Source: Acidobacteriota bacterium (lineage in GTDB: Bacteria > Acidobacteriota > Terriglobia > Bryobacterales > Bryobacteraceae). From it: a DNA stretch of 64,000 nt. Under the pieces are notes generated by a model. The model searched no databases. It was not told the DNA's origin and saw only the letters and a list, made by a program, of their open reading frames with translations. The first letter of the stretch is position 1; every line of letters starts with the position of its first letter. Of this stretch, positions 26,748 to 35,915 are shown one piece after another. A program made the translations under genes and the position numbers. The DNA lies in contig CANIVU010000009.1 in assembly GCA_947470805.1 (NCBI GenBank), positions 1 to 64,000 on the forward strand. Reading direction: 5' to 3'.

Positions 26748-29700
26748 ATGACTCCGGAGCGTTGGAAACGCATCACTGAGGTCTATTCGGACGTATGTGA
26801 CTTGCCGCTTGAGCAGCAGGAGCAACGGCTGGGGGAGTTGTGCGCCGGGGATACTGACCTTTTGGAACAGGTCCGGAAGATACTGCGCGACGACCCGAGT
26901 GAAGGGAAAGGGTTTGTCGATAATCCCCCCTTGGGCGACGCGCTGGCGCGCTTCACCAGTACCGGCCGGCGGCTGGAGGCGGGCGAGGTGCTGGCCGATC
27001 GGTTCACCATCGTGCGCCATCTGGGTTCCGGTGGCATGGGCGAGGTGTATGAGGCCGAGGACCGGCGCCTGCACACGCATGTCGCCATTAAGCTAATCCG
27101 CCGGGATATCGCCGACCAGGCCGAAGCCGTCGCGCGATTCCGGCGTGAAATCACGCTGGCCCGGCAGGTCACGCACCGGTCGGTGTGCCGCGTATACGAC
27201 TTCTTTCCGGCGAGCCCTACCAGCCGGGGTGACCGCGTAGACTTCCTCACAATGGAGTTGCTGACCGGCGAAACGCTGGCCGAAATGATGGAGCGCGAGG
27301 CGCCGATGCCACTGGCTCGCGCGGTTCCGATTCTCGAGCAATTGACGGCGGCGCTCGATGCCGCGCACGCCGCCGGCGTGTTGCATCGCGATTTGAAGGG
27401 TTCCAATGTCTTCCTGTCGCGGGACGGCGACGACCTGCGCGTCGTCATCACCGATTTCGGCCTGGCCCGCTCCGCCGACAGTGGCGACTCGCTCTCCACC
27501 GGCTCCGCCTGGGGCGCGGGGACTCCTCTCTACATGTCTCCCGAACAGCTGGAGGGCGGGGAACTCGGGCCACAGTCGGACCTCTATTCGTTGGGCGTGA
27601 TCATGTACCAGATGGCCACCGGGGTGGCGCCGCTGCAGGGCCATTCGCCTCTGCAGATCGCCGTCCGGCGCATCAAGGAGCAACCGCGATCGCCACGGAC
27701 GAGCAACCCGAACATTGACCCGGCGTGGGAGTCGGCCATCTTGCGCTGTCTGGCGCTTGATCCCAAACGACGTTTCGGTAAGGGCGCCGAGGTTCTCCGT
27801 GCGCTCGGCGACCGGCGTGCGAGAACGTATCGGATTCCCCGGAAGCCTGTGCTGGTGGCCGCAGCGGCCATTGCGATTTCGGTGGCCGGTTGGTGGTCGT
27901 TCACGCGGTTCCGCGTAGCGCCGGTCCGTCCGGACGTGGCACGTTGGTATCGAGAAGGTGAAGTGGCGCTCGCCGATGGATCAATCGCTAAAGCGGCCAA
28001 GCTCTTCGAGCGATCGCTCGAGATGGACCCAGGCTATCTCTCCGCCCGCTGCCGGTTGGCGGAGACGTATATCGAACTCGACATGCGGGACCGCGCGCAG
28101 GAACAGATCCTGCAGGCCATGGGCGGAAGCCATCGGTCGGCGGAAGAACGGCTTCTCTGCGAAGGAGTGAGGGCGACCCTCACGGGGCAGTGGGACCAGG
28201 CGCTGGCGTCGGCCAAGGACCGGGGCAACGCGCAACTCGATGAGGCGCGTTGGAATGAGCGGGCCGGGCGGAATGCCGAGGCCGCGGCGATCTATGAATC
28301 ATTGATCAAAGCCGATAGCTCGCAACCAGGGCCGCTGCTGCGGTTGGCGAACATTCGGATCCGCGAAGGCAAGAATGGCGAGGCGGTGGCCCTCCTCGAT
28401 CGTGCTGAGTCCTCCTACAAGGCGCTTGGCAACGCGGAAGGGCACGGCGAGGTGGCGCTGGCGCGCGTGACCGTAACTGCAAATGTTGCGCAGGCTCTTG
28501 GAATCAGTGAAGAGGCCGTACGCCGTGCCCGTGAGGCCGGAAGCCAGTGGTTGCTTGTGAGGGCCATGCTGGCGCGCGCCGCGCGGCTCCAACAGGGGGG
28601 CGATCTGACGGCATTTCGGAGTACCGTCGCCGAAGCCATTGCCACCGCGGAAAAAGAGGGATTCGGCACGGAGGCCGTCAACGGTTTTCTTGACCTCGGA
28701 TCCAGTGCGATTACGCAAGGGAAACCAGAGGAGGCAGTTCCCGAATACGATAAGGCGCTCACGCTCGCCATCCGCTATCGGGCACAAAGAGCCGAGGCAA
28801 AGGCCAATCTGGCAATTTCTCAACTCCATATGGTCCTCAATCATCCCCAGGAATCCGGCCCGTTCCTGGATAAAGCACTGGCCTTCTATCGCGCCACCGG
28901 TGACTCCGTTCAGGCGACAAAGACCCTGCGCTTCCGCGGGGACCAGATGGAAAAGCTCGGCCGTTTTGACGAGGCCCGAACCGGTTACCTCGAAGCCCTC
29001 GCGGCCAGCAAGACGCCAGGCGACATACTGCTTTCCCGCCAGCGTTTGGCCCTGTTGGCGCGGCAGCAAACGCACTACGAGGAATCAGTAGAGCGCTTCG
29101 GCGAGATCGTCGAAACCTTTGAGGCGCAGGGCAGCAAGGTCAACGCGCAGAACTACCGGATTGAGCGGGCGAAGGCGCTGATTATGGTCGGCCGTTTCGC
29201 CGAGGCCGCGTCTGATCTGGATCACGTGCGCTCAGGCCCCCCCGCCAGTGCAAAGGTGCAGTGGCAGTTGGATGGCGCCCAGTCGTCGTTGGAATTTCAG
29301 CAGTTGAAGTTCGACGCATCCATCGCTCGCTGGGAATCAATGCGGGCGGATGCCGGGAAATCCGGGCGAATCATTGAGGAAAAAGCACTCCGCTACGAGT
29401 TATGCCCGAAGTACGCCGAAGCTGGCCGCCCCGCCGAAGCGGCGCCGTTGTGTGAGGACGCGAAAAAGGAATTCAGTACGCGCGCCGCGCAGCTTGTCAC
29501 TCCGCACTACGCCATGGCGCAAGTGTTCCTCCTCCGCCGCGAGCCCTTGAAGGCAATTGAACAGGCTCGTTTAGCCCTTCACTACAGCGAAAAGATCAAT
29601 GCATCCCGTGACATTTGGTATAGCCTGCTCATCCTCACCGAGTCCCTCCACGCGGCCCGGAATGCCGAGTGGAAGCAAACGCGCGAGCGCGCCCGCACCG

Positions 29701-29804
29701 TCCTGAGCGAAATCAATACCAAAGTGGGCGCCGCCGCCGCCAAAAGCTATTTCAACCGGCCCATCATCGCCCGCCACCACCAGATTGTCGAGAAGTTGCA
29801 GTAA
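26748..29804 (+). CDS. Ser/Thr protein kinase with transmembrane helix and long TPR region
   Basis: 1018 residues. The N-terminal segment (1-75, MTPERWKRITEVY...) is typical of kinases in this lineage. The kinase domain (about 86-355) has GSGGMGEVYEA, K115, HRD with D215, DFG at 236-238 and GTPLYMSPEQ. A transmembrane helix follows (about 370-385, VLVAAAAIAISVAGWW). The remaining 600 residues are TPR-like helical repeats (AAKLFERSLEMDPGYLSARCRLAETY, EAAAIYESLIKAD, RFDEARTGYLEAL), placed outside the cytoplasm by the helix. They probably scaffold a signalling partner. Catalytic residues are complete. An imperfect inverted repeat, AATTCC-N8-GGAATT, lies at 26708-26727 upstream. The next gene (small basic protein) follows after 20 bases. 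Confidence 0.9.
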   Translation: MTPERWKRITEVYSDVCDLPLEQQEQRLGELCAGDTDLLEQVRKILRDDPSEGKGFVDNPPLGDALARFTSTGRRLEAGEVLADRFTIVRHLGSGGMGEVYEAEDRRLHTHVAIKLIRRDIADQAEAVARFRREITLARQVTHRSVCRVYDFFPASPTSRGDRVDFLTMELLTGETLAEMMEREAPMPLARAVPILEQLTAALDAAHAAGVLHRDLKGSNVFLSRDGDDLRVVITDFGLARSADSGDSLSTGSAWGAGTPLYMSPEQLEGGELGPQSDLYSLGVIMYQMATGVAPLQGHSPLQIAVRRIKEQPRSPRTSNPNIDPAWESAILRCLALDPKRRFGKGAEVLRALGDRRARTYRIPRKPVLVAAAAIAISVAGWWSFTRFRVAPVRPDVARWYREGEVALADGSIAKAAKLFERSLEMDPGYLSARCRLAETYIELDMRDRAQEQILQAMGGSHRSAEERLLCEGVRATLTGQWDQALASAKDRGNAQLDEARWNERAGRNAEAAAIYESLIKADSSQPGPLLRLANIRIREGKNGEAVALLDRAESSYKALGNAEGHGEVALARVTVTANVAQALGISEEAVRRAREAGSQWLLVRAMLARAARLQQGGDLTAFRSTVAEAIATAEKEGFGTEAVNGFLDLGSSAITQGKPEEAVPEYDKALTLAIRYRAQRAEAKANLAISQLHMVLNHPQESGPFLDKALAFYRATGDSVQATKTLRFRGDQMEKLGRFDEARTGYLEALAASKTPGDILLSRQRLALLARQQTHYEESVERFGEIVETFEAQGSKVNAQNYRIERAKALIMVGRFAEAASDLDHVRSGPPASAKVQWQLDGAQSSLEFQQLKFDASIARWESMRADAGKSGRIIEEKALRYELCPKYAEAGRPAEAAPLCEDAKKEFSTRAAQLVTPHYAMAQVFLLRREPLKAIEQARLALHYSEKINASRDIWYSLLILTESLHAARNAEWKQTRERARTVLSEINTKVGAAAAKSYFNRPIIARHHQIVEKLQ

Positions 29805-29824
29805 ATCACCCCAAAGGAGCCGAT

Positions 29825-30175
29825 ATGGCGACAAGGAAAACACCCGAAAAGAAACCCGCGCCTGTAAAACCCGCAAAGGACACTGTGCCGCCGGGAAAAG
29901 CGAAAGATAATGCAGGAAAGAAGACTCCGCCCAAGATTACTTCGGAGATCGTCATCGAGGCGGCGAAAAAGATTGCGCTCAATCCCAAGAACCCCGCGAA
30001 GGCCGCGGCCTTGTCGGTCATTTACCAGCTCGCAAAAATGGCGAAGCAACTGCCCAAACGTAATTACGAAATTGAGGAGTTCCTGGACACCGCCTACGCC
30101 TCGGTGATGAAGGGCGGCGGCTCAGACGGTGGAAACGGTGCCGACCCGTTCCCTCCCGCTGAACCTGCTTCCTAA
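29825..30175 (+). CDS. Small lysine/proline-rich protein of unknown function
   Basis: 116 residues from ATG 29825 with an excellent ribosome-binding site (AAAGGAG, 6-base spacing). The first 40 residues are Lys/Pro/Ala-rich and probably disordered (TRKTPEKKPAPVKPAK). A helical middle follows (ITSEIVIEAAKKIALNPKNPAKAAALSVIYQLAKMAKQL), then a Gly/Pro/Asp-rich tail. No signal peptide. The basic N-terminus could bind nucleic acid or be a kinase substrate. It follows the kinase-TPR gene by 20 bases and is convergent with the subtilase gene. Family not recognised. Confidence 0.65.
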   Translation: MATRKTPEKKPAPVKPAKDTVPPGKAKDNAGKKTPPKITSEIVIEAAKKIALNPKNPAKAAALSVIYQLAKMAKQLPKRNYEIEEFLDTAYASVMKGGGSDGGNGADPFPPAEPAS

Positions 30176-30180
30176 TTGAA

Positions 30181-30201
30181 GGGGCGCCATAACGGCGCCC
30201 C
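30181..30201. terminator. GC-rich hairpin between convergent genes
   Basis: GGGGCGCC (30181-30188) and GGCGCCCC (30194-30201) form a perfect 8-bp stem with loop ATAAC, filling the 28-base gap between the small basic protein and the subtilase gene. It has no T-run, so it may act with Rho or as a bidirectional stop. Confidence 0.5.
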
Positions 30202-30203
30202 TC

Positions 30204-31655
30204 CTACTCCTGTTCGTCTGATTCCCAGTACAGCGGCCACCATTGCAAGTCCAGGTCCGCGTCGAACTGGGCACTCCCCTTCAGGCGATTGATCACGCTC
30301 TGTCTCGTGATCAACGGGTCCTTAGCCCGCAGGACCGCCGCGCACGCCGCTACGAACGGGGTCGCCATGGATGTTCCGGTCAAGACGCCGCCAAACGACT
30401 GCCCGAGAAAGTTCTTGTTCTCAGGCAGTGCCGCAATAATGCGTTCGCCGGGCGCGTAGATATCCACGCTGGGATCCCGGCCCGTATCGGGCGTGGACAA
30501 ATTCGTATTTTTCCAGCGCTTCCATTTCGGCCCGTGGGCCCCAACCGAAATGCACCACGGCAGTGCTGCCGGATGCCGCACCTTTGACCTGGTGCCCTCT
30601 GCCAGTAGGCCATTTCCCGCACTCGCGACCACCAGTATGTTCTTGGCCTCCAGTTTCGCGATGTCATCTTTTTCTGTTAACCAGGTTTCTTCCCCGCTCC
30701 AAATACTCAGGCTGACAACCTGGATACCCAGCGGCGGCCGGGTCACCTTGCTTTCCAACCACATCCCTGCCGTGTTCGCTTCCGCGATTACATTCAACGC
30801 TAGCGAATAGCGTCCCGCGTCCAGTTCATCCGTGCCGTCCTTCCGGACGATGACCTTCATGGTCCAAACGCGTGAAGAAGGAAAAATCCCCGGCGGCAGC
30901 GCCGGTTCCTCGTCGCTTCGCGCGACGTCCGCACGTCCAACCAATGTCCCGCAGATAAACGTGCCGTGCCCGTAGTTGTCTTTCTGGCTCTCCGTTGTAC
31001 CGTAGTTCACTGCCGCATATGGCAGAGCCCTGTGCCCGCCATCAAAGCCTGAGTCGAGCACCGCGATGCTATTGATGACGATCTGGTCCCAGCCTTTGGG
31101 CCTTCCCATCGCTTTTCGATGCCAGCTGAATCGATCTTCCTCGCTGGTTTGCACCCCGCCGAATGTCGCCATCCCCATCGGCCGCCCACCGCTTCCACCG
31201 ATAAAGTTCGTCGCCTCAAACTTCGGCGCCACAATCAATGGCACTGCCTCCGCATACAACACCGCCGGGCTCTCTCGGATCTGGCTTAGTGCCGCCTCCA
31301 CCCTGCCCGGATCCGCCACCCGCGCATGCAGCCGCAACCGCGACCGCGTCAGAATCCCATGGTTCAGCCATTCCAGCCCGTCCAATTTCTCCTTGACGAA
31401 CATCGCCGGGCCCGCCGCGGCTAACTCGCTCACATAAGCCGGCAGCCCGGGCGGCAACGGTGCCGGACTCGGCGCCAATACATCCACGCCCACCGGCCAC
31501 AACGTCTTCACCACGGCACCAAAATTATTCCGCAGCATCGCCAGCAACTGCAGCGCTGGCGCCGGATACCCAAACGCTAAAGGATGCAGCAGCATCTCTG
31601 GCCGCAGAGCGATGATCACTTCCCCTGGCCGAAACGGTCTACTCTTCACGGGCAT
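30204..31655 (-). CDS. Subtilisin-family (S8) serine peptidase without a signal peptide
   Basis: 483 residues from an ATG at 31655 (a GTG four codons earlier is the alternative; GAGAGG lies upstream). The catalytic triad is D201 (SIAVLDSGFDG), H230 (NYGHGTFICGTLVG) and S429 (GTSMATPFVA), with oxyanion-hole asparagine N348 (VVASAGNG). The first 150 residues look like a prodomain-like region (PGEVIIALRPEM, ESPAVLYAEAVPL). No export signal is visible, unusual for a subtilase, so it may be cytoplasmic or leave by another route. It is convergent with the small basic protein and the kinase-TPR gene. The substrate is unknown. Confidence 0.85.
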   Translation of the reverse strand: MPVKSRPFRPGEVIIALRPEMLLHPLAFGYPAPALQLLAMLRNNFGAVVKTLWPVGVDVLAPSPAPLPPGLPAYVSELAAAGPAMFVKEKLDGLEWLNHGILTRSRLRLHARVADPGRVEAALSQIRESPAVLYAEAVPLIVAPKFEATNFIGGSGGRPMGMATFGGVQTSEEDRFSWHRKAMGRPKGWDQIVINSIAVLDSGFDGGHRALPYAAVNYGTTESQKDNYGHGTFICGTLVGRADVARSDEEPALPPGIFPSSRVWTMKVIVRKDGTDELDAGRYSLALNVIAEANTAGMWLESKVTRPPLGIQVVSLSIWSGEETWLTEKDDIAKLEAKNILVVASAGNGLLAEGTRSKVRHPAALPWCISVGAHGPKWKRWKNTNLSTPDTGRDPSVDIYAPGERIIAALPENKNFLGQSFGGVLTGTSMATPFVAACAAVLRAKDPLITRQSVINRLKGSAQFDADLDLQWWPLYWESDEQE

Positions 31656-31718
31656 ATCAACAAACACCTCTCCCAGTTCCCACTGTGTAATCCCCCCCCC
31701 TCAACCGGGGCCAAACAA

Positions 31719-32315
31719 CTACTTCACCCCGCTCACCTTCAAATTCCGAAAGCTCCCCGTTTCATTAAACGACCCCAACCCAACCCGCCCACTCTTCAAC
31801 GACAAATCCACCCCATGCAGCGCCTCGCTCGTCTTCCCGTCCGCCCAGCATCGCACCTCCCCCGTCTTCCCATCCCACACCAATTTCACATGCGTCCACT
31901 CCGGAGTTGGCAACAACCCCGGCCCGCCTTCCAACGACGATATCCGCACCCGCTCCCCGCCAAAAACATGGAACACACCGTTATGCACATTCTGCTTCGC
32001 CGGGTCGTCCACCGAGATATGCGCATAGTTAAAATGCCCTTCGTCCTGATGCGCAAACGCCAGCGCCAGCGACTTCCCATTCCGCTTCACGTCCACCTCC
32101 AACGTGAACGACTTGTACGGCCCCTCCTGCAAAATCGCGAATTGCTTCGGCCTTCGCGGCACGCCCGGTTCGTCCTTCACTACCAGTTCCAACCCCTCCG
32201 GCGTCCCCTTCCAGTCGGCCGCCTTCCGCACCGAAAACGTTTTCCCCATCGCGGTCACGGTCTCGTCCGCCCACACCGCGCCCGCCAGCAATAACAGTCC
32301 ACAAAGTAGCTTCAT
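31719..32315 (-). CDS. Secreted DUF1080/LamG-like beta-sandwich protein (copy 1)
   Basis: 198 residues with a signal peptide (MKLLCGLLLLAGAVWAD). The mature part has the concanavalin-like pattern of the DUF1080 (3-keto-disaccharide hydrolase) and laminin-G-like group: FTLEVDVKRNGKSLALAFAHQDEGHFNYAHISVDDP, WTHVKLVWDGKTGEVRCWADGK and GRVGLGSFNETGSFRNLKVSG. It probably binds or cleaves a sugar outside the cell. It lies 15 bases after the close paralogue at 32331-32924; the central 70 residues of the two are mostly identical, so this is a recent tandem duplication. Enzyme activity is not established. Confidence 0.75.
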   Translation of the reverse strand: MKLLCGLLLLAGAVWADETVTAMGKTFSVRKAADWKGTPEGLELVVKDEPGVPRRPKQFAILQEGPYKSFTLEVDVKRNGKSLALAFAHQDEGHFNYAHISVDDPAKQNVHNGVFHVFGGERVRISSLEGGPGLLPTPEWTHVKLVWDGKTGEVRCWADGKTSEALHGVDLSLKSGRVGLGSFNETGSFRNLKVSGVK

Positions 32316-32330
32316 AGGATTTCTACAAGG

Positions 32331-32924
32331 CTATAACAACCGCCCAGTAACTCGCAGATTCCGAAAGCTAGCCGTCTCAAAAAATGACCCCAATCCAATC
32401 CGCCCCGTCCGCAACGATAAGTCCACCCCCCGCAGTGCCCCCGTCGTCTTTCCGTTCACCCAGCAAACCACTTCTTTCCCATCCCACACCAATCTCACCG
32501 GTGTCCATTCGGCAACCGGCAACGCCCCCGCCCCGCCCTCCAAAGAAGATATCCGCACCCGATCGCCGCCAAACACGTGGAAAACCCCGTTATGTACCGG
32601 CTGCTTGGCCGGGTCGTCCACCGACAAATGCACGTAGTTGAAATGCGCATCATCCTGATACGCATACACCAGAATCAACGACGTCTCGTTCCGCTTCACC
32701 TCCACCTCAATCGTCACCGCCGCATACGGCCCCTCCTCCAACAACGCAAACTGCTTCGGCCGCCGCGGTTTCTCCTGCGGCCGTTTCACCAACAAATCCA
32801 ACACACCCTCCGCCCCTCGCCAATCCGCCGCCAACGGCACGCTCCACCGCCGTCCCAACGCCGTAATCGTATCCTCCCCCCACGCCGCCCCCGCCATACA
32901 CATCACTATCCACAGTAACTTCAT
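32331..32924 (-). CDS. Secreted DUF1080/LamG-like beta-sandwich protein (copy 2)
   Basis: 197 residues from the ATG at 32924, where a signal peptide starts (MKLLWIVMCMAGAAWGED). It has the same fold and motifs as the gene at 31719-32315. Shared stretches include PRRPKQFA, VHNGVFHVFGG and RVRISSLEGG. The copies differ most near the N-terminus of the mature chain and at surface positions, which would fit different ligands. Only 18 bases separate its start codon from that of the divergent helicase gene, so the two promoters must overlap or lie in each other's coding sequence. Confidence 0.74.
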   Translation of the reverse strand: MKLLWIVMCMAGAAWGEDTITALGRRWSVPLAADWRGAEGVLDLLVKRPQEKPRRPKQFALLEEGPYAAVTIEVEVKRNETSLILVYAYQDDAHFNYVHLSVDDPAKQPVHNGVFHVFGGDRVRISSLEGGAGALPVAEWTPVRLVWDGKEVVCWVNGKTTGALRGVDLSLRTGRIGLGSFFETASFRNLRVTGRLL

Positions 32925-32942
32925 AGAAGATACAGTATCCCT

Positions 32943-35825
32943 GTGGACGATCTCTTTCAAACGGCGCGCCACCCCAACCCCCTCTTCTGCCACCCAGACT
33001 TCCTCGAAAGGCTGGAATCCTACCGAACGCAACCCATCGGTAAGCGCGCCGCCCTCCTCCTCCAACGCCTCTTAATCGACCCCGAACGCCTCCATTTCAA
33101 AGGCACCCAGGGCGACAACAAAGGCTGGCGCCGCTCCCGCCTCGGCGGCTCCTCCGGCTCCCACTTCTACGCCTGGTGGGCCCCCCAAGGCGCCATCCCC
33201 GTCAAAGGCTTCAACGCCCCGCAAGGCGCCCTCTTCCTCCGCGATATCCGCCACCACGACGACCACTCCCCCCTCCCCTCCCACAACTTCCCCGACGACT
33301 ATCTCCCCATCACCGTCCCCGAAGTACGCCGCGAAGACTACGGCCCCGCCCCCTGGACCCCCCAACAATCCAAATTCGCCACCGCCCGCGACTCCGTCCG
33401 CGTCCTCAAAGGTCACCCCGGCTCCGGCAAAACCACCGCACTCCTTCACGCCGCCGATCAAACCAGCGCCACCAATATCCTCTACCTCACCTACAGCGCC
33501 GATCTCGCCATCCTCGCCCGCGCCTTCTTCGACCGTTACTGCTCCAACGCCCGCAACTACCACGTCGCCACCTTCCCCCGTTTCCTCCGCGATCTCGTCG
33601 GTGTCGACACGCCCCCCGTTCCCCTCGCCCAGCAACGCTCCCGCTTCCGCGTTGAAACCGCCTCCCTTGCCCGCACCCTCGGCCCCTGGGCGCAGAACAA
33701 CGCCGCGCTCTACGACGAATTCCACGCCCACATCATCGGCGGCGCCCTCCCCGCCCGCCTCGGCCGTTTCGCCGCCGCCCGTATCCAGCGTCAGAACGAC
33801 GCCGAATACATCGAACGCCGCTCCGTCTACCTCGGCCGCCAGGCCGCCGAAGCCGCCAACGCCGCCGCCACCCGCATCGAAAAATCCGGCGGCGCCATCG
33901 CCGCTCGCCTCTTCCCCGATCTCCACCTCGCCTGGCTCGCCGTCCAGCAACTCCCCAACAAAGACCTCCCCTGGGACTGCATCGCCATCGACGAATGCCA
34001 GGACCTCACCCCCATCGAAACTCTCTTCATCGCCCGCCTCGCCAAACGCCTCACCGAACTCCGCGGCCGCCCCGTGCCCGTCCTCATCGCCGGCGATGAA
34101 GCCCAAACCGTCCGCCCCACAGACTTCGAATGGGCCTGGCTCAACGACATCTTCCACCACGAGCTCACCTCCCCGTCCATCCACAAACTCAGCTCCAATC
34201 TCCGCAGTCCCAAACAAATCGCCGAACTCATCAACCGCGTCTGGGACCTCTACGCCCACCTCGAAAAACGCGATCGCCCCTCCGGCCAGGGCTGGGCCGC
34301 TATCGAAGACGACGCCACCGATCAGCTCCTCTACTGCGCCGCCGCCCCCGGCCCCGACCTCACCGCCCTCCTAGCCGATCTCTCCTCCCGCGAAGGACTC
34401 GCCATCGTCACCTTCAACGAAACCCAAACCCTCGTCCCTAACGCCCTCACGGCCTCAGAAATCAAGGGCCTCGACTTCCACTCCGTGTGCGTCATCGACC
34501 CCGGTGAACAGCTCGAACGCATCAAACAAGACACCCGCTACACCGCCGCCGACGTCGAAGCCCTCTCCCGCCGTCTCGCCATCGATCAGCTCCGTGTCGC
34601 CGTCAGCCGCCCCACCGAACGCCTCATCTGGCTCGACGTCAGCCCCAAACCCGCCCGGCTCCAATCCAGTCTCAACTTCCTCCATCTCAGTACCCCCGAC
34701 ATTTCTGCCCTCACCCCCGCCGCGCTCCTCAAGTCGCTCCAGGAAGAAAATCTAGACCTCGAAGAACGCATCCAGCGCTGCCAGGAAGACGCCCGCCAGT
34801 ACCTATCTGTCCGGCCCGATCTCGCCTGGTCCCGCGCGCACCAGGCCGTCTCCCTCCTCGGCCATCCTCGCGATGTCAACGCTGTCGATGATCCCCTCAC
34901 CCGCAAATCCGCCTACCTCACCCTCGCCGAAGTCTGCTTCAGCCTAGGCATGCGCAAGGCCACGCTCTCCCCCGAACTCGGCAATCCCAACCTCCGCTAC
35001 GAAGCCGCCGTTGCCGCCCGCCACGTTGAAAACCCCACCCTCGCCTCCACCCTGCTCGAAATCTCCGATCTCTATTCCCTCTCCGGTACCGAAGAAGCAA
35101 ATGCCACCGTCGGCCTCATGCGTCACCTCCCCGCCGCGCTCCCCCAACTCCCTCCGTGGGTCCTCCTCGAACTCGGTGCCGAACCCGCCCGCTGGATCGC
35201 CATGCTCGAAAAGGTCCAGCACGTCGGTGCCAACGCCGCCATCTGCGTCAAAGTTCTCCCGCCCTTCTTCGAAGCCATCGGCCTGCCCGATGCCGCCGAG
35301 CGCTCCGCCAAGCTCCGCGCCAACGCCGTCACCGGCCTCGTCAAGGCCCGCCATTTCAAAGAAGCCCTCGCCGTCCTCGCCGCCCTCCCCGAACGCAACC
35401 ACAAGCTCGAAGCCCAGTGCCACGAAGGCGCGGGCAATTTCGCCGCCGCCGCCGCTGCCTACCGCGACGCCGGCGACGCCGAAGCCGCCATCGATTGCTA
35501 CCGTCGCGTCCCCGACATCGCCCAGACCCTCGCCGCCATGAAGGAGCTGAAAAAGCCCCACACCGCCGCCCCCGCCCTCGAATGGGTCGCCGCCATGCAA
35601 GCCCTCGCCGCCAAGCGTCCGGAGAACTTCAACCGCGTCGTCAAACCCGAAGAAAAGCAGCTCCTCGAAGCGGTGTTGGAATCCGCCCTAGGCGTGCAAC
35701 GCAAGAAACCCGCCACAAAAAAGGTCGCCACAAAGAAAGCCGCAGCCAAGAAGACGGCGACGAAAAAGGCCACCACGAAGAAGCCGTTCAAACTCCCTCC
35801 CTCGCCCTATAAGGAGTTCTTGTAG
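32943..35825 (+). CDS. Superfamily 1 (UvrD-like) helicase with unusual N-terminal domain and histone H1-like tail
   Basis: 960 residues from a GTG at 32943. Residues 1-125 contain GWRRSRLGGSSGSHFYAWWA and ALFLRDIRHHDDHSPL, a pattern faintly like a RelE-type toxin fold. The helicase core starts near 137 with a Q-motif-like PWTPQQSKF and Walker A GHPGSGKTTAL (157-167). Walker B DECQD is near 350, followed by motif III-like LIAGDEAQTV and motif VI-like DQLRVAVSRPTERLIWL. Residues about 600-905 are Ala-rich helices, probably TPR-like. The tail (about 921-952) is a (K)KxATKK-type repeat like eukaryotic histone H1 or bacterial HU/Hc tails, and probably binds DNA. Repair, replication restart or defence roles are possible; nothing here decides. 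Confidence 0.8.
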   Translation: MDDLFQTARHPNPLFCHPDFLERLESYRTQPIGKRAALLLQRLLIDPERLHFKGTQGDNKGWRRSRLGGSSGSHFYAWWAPQGAIPVKGFNAPQGALFLRDIRHHDDHSPLPSHNFPDDYLPITVPEVRREDYGPAPWTPQQSKFATARDSVRVLKGHPGSGKTTALLHAADQTSATNILYLTYSADLAILARAFFDRYCSNARNYHVATFPRFLRDLVGVDTPPVPLAQQRSRFRVETASLARTLGPWAQNNAALYDEFHAHIIGGALPARLGRFAAARIQRQNDAEYIERRSVYLGRQAAEAANAAATRIEKSGGAIAARLFPDLHLAWLAVQQLPNKDLPWDCIAIDECQDLTPIETLFIARLAKRLTELRGRPVPVLIAGDEAQTVRPTDFEWAWLNDIFHHELTSPSIHKLSSNLRSPKQIAELINRVWDLYAHLEKRDRPSGQGWAAIEDDATDQLLYCAAAPGPDLTALLADLSSREGLAIVTFNETQTLVPNALTASEIKGLDFHSVCVIDPGEQLERIKQDTRYTAADVEALSRRLAIDQLRVAVSRPTERLIWLDVSPKPARLQSSLNFLHLSTPDISALTPAALLKSLQEENLDLEERIQRCQEDARQYLSVRPDLAWSRAHQAVSLLGHPRDVNAVDDPLTRKSAYLTLAEVCFSLGMRKATLSPELGNPNLRYEAAVAARHVENPTLASTLLEISDLYSLSGTEEANATVGLMRHLPAALPQLPPWVLLELGAEPARWIAMLEKVQHVGANAAICVKVLPPFFEAIGLPDAAERSAKLRANAVTGLVKARHFKEALAVLAALPERNHKLEAQCHEGAGNFAAAAAAYRDAGDAEAAIDCYRRVPDIAQTLAAMKELKKPHTAAPALEWVAAMQALAAKRPENFNRVVKPEEKQLLEAVLESALGVQRKKPATKKVATKKAAAKKTATKKATTKKPFKLPPSPYKEFL

Positions 35826-35915
35826 CGCCAGCCGGGACAATCTCGAATATTCGGAAACTATGCGGCGGGTGCCGCCATCAACCAGTTGGGCTGATCCGTA
35901 AAGCCGCCGTCAGGA

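Noticed and set aside
30204-31655. Subtilase as a secreted nutrient protease
   Set aside because: No signal peptide or transmembrane lead can be seen at either candidate start, so export is not supported.
35826-35915. Possible riboswitch in the leader of the radical SAM gene (GGCGG/CCGCC hairpin, then ATCA/TGAT stem)
   Set aside because: I compared it with fluoride, c-di-GMP, cobalamin and guanidine motifs from memory and found no conserved core. Only a plain hairpin is supported.
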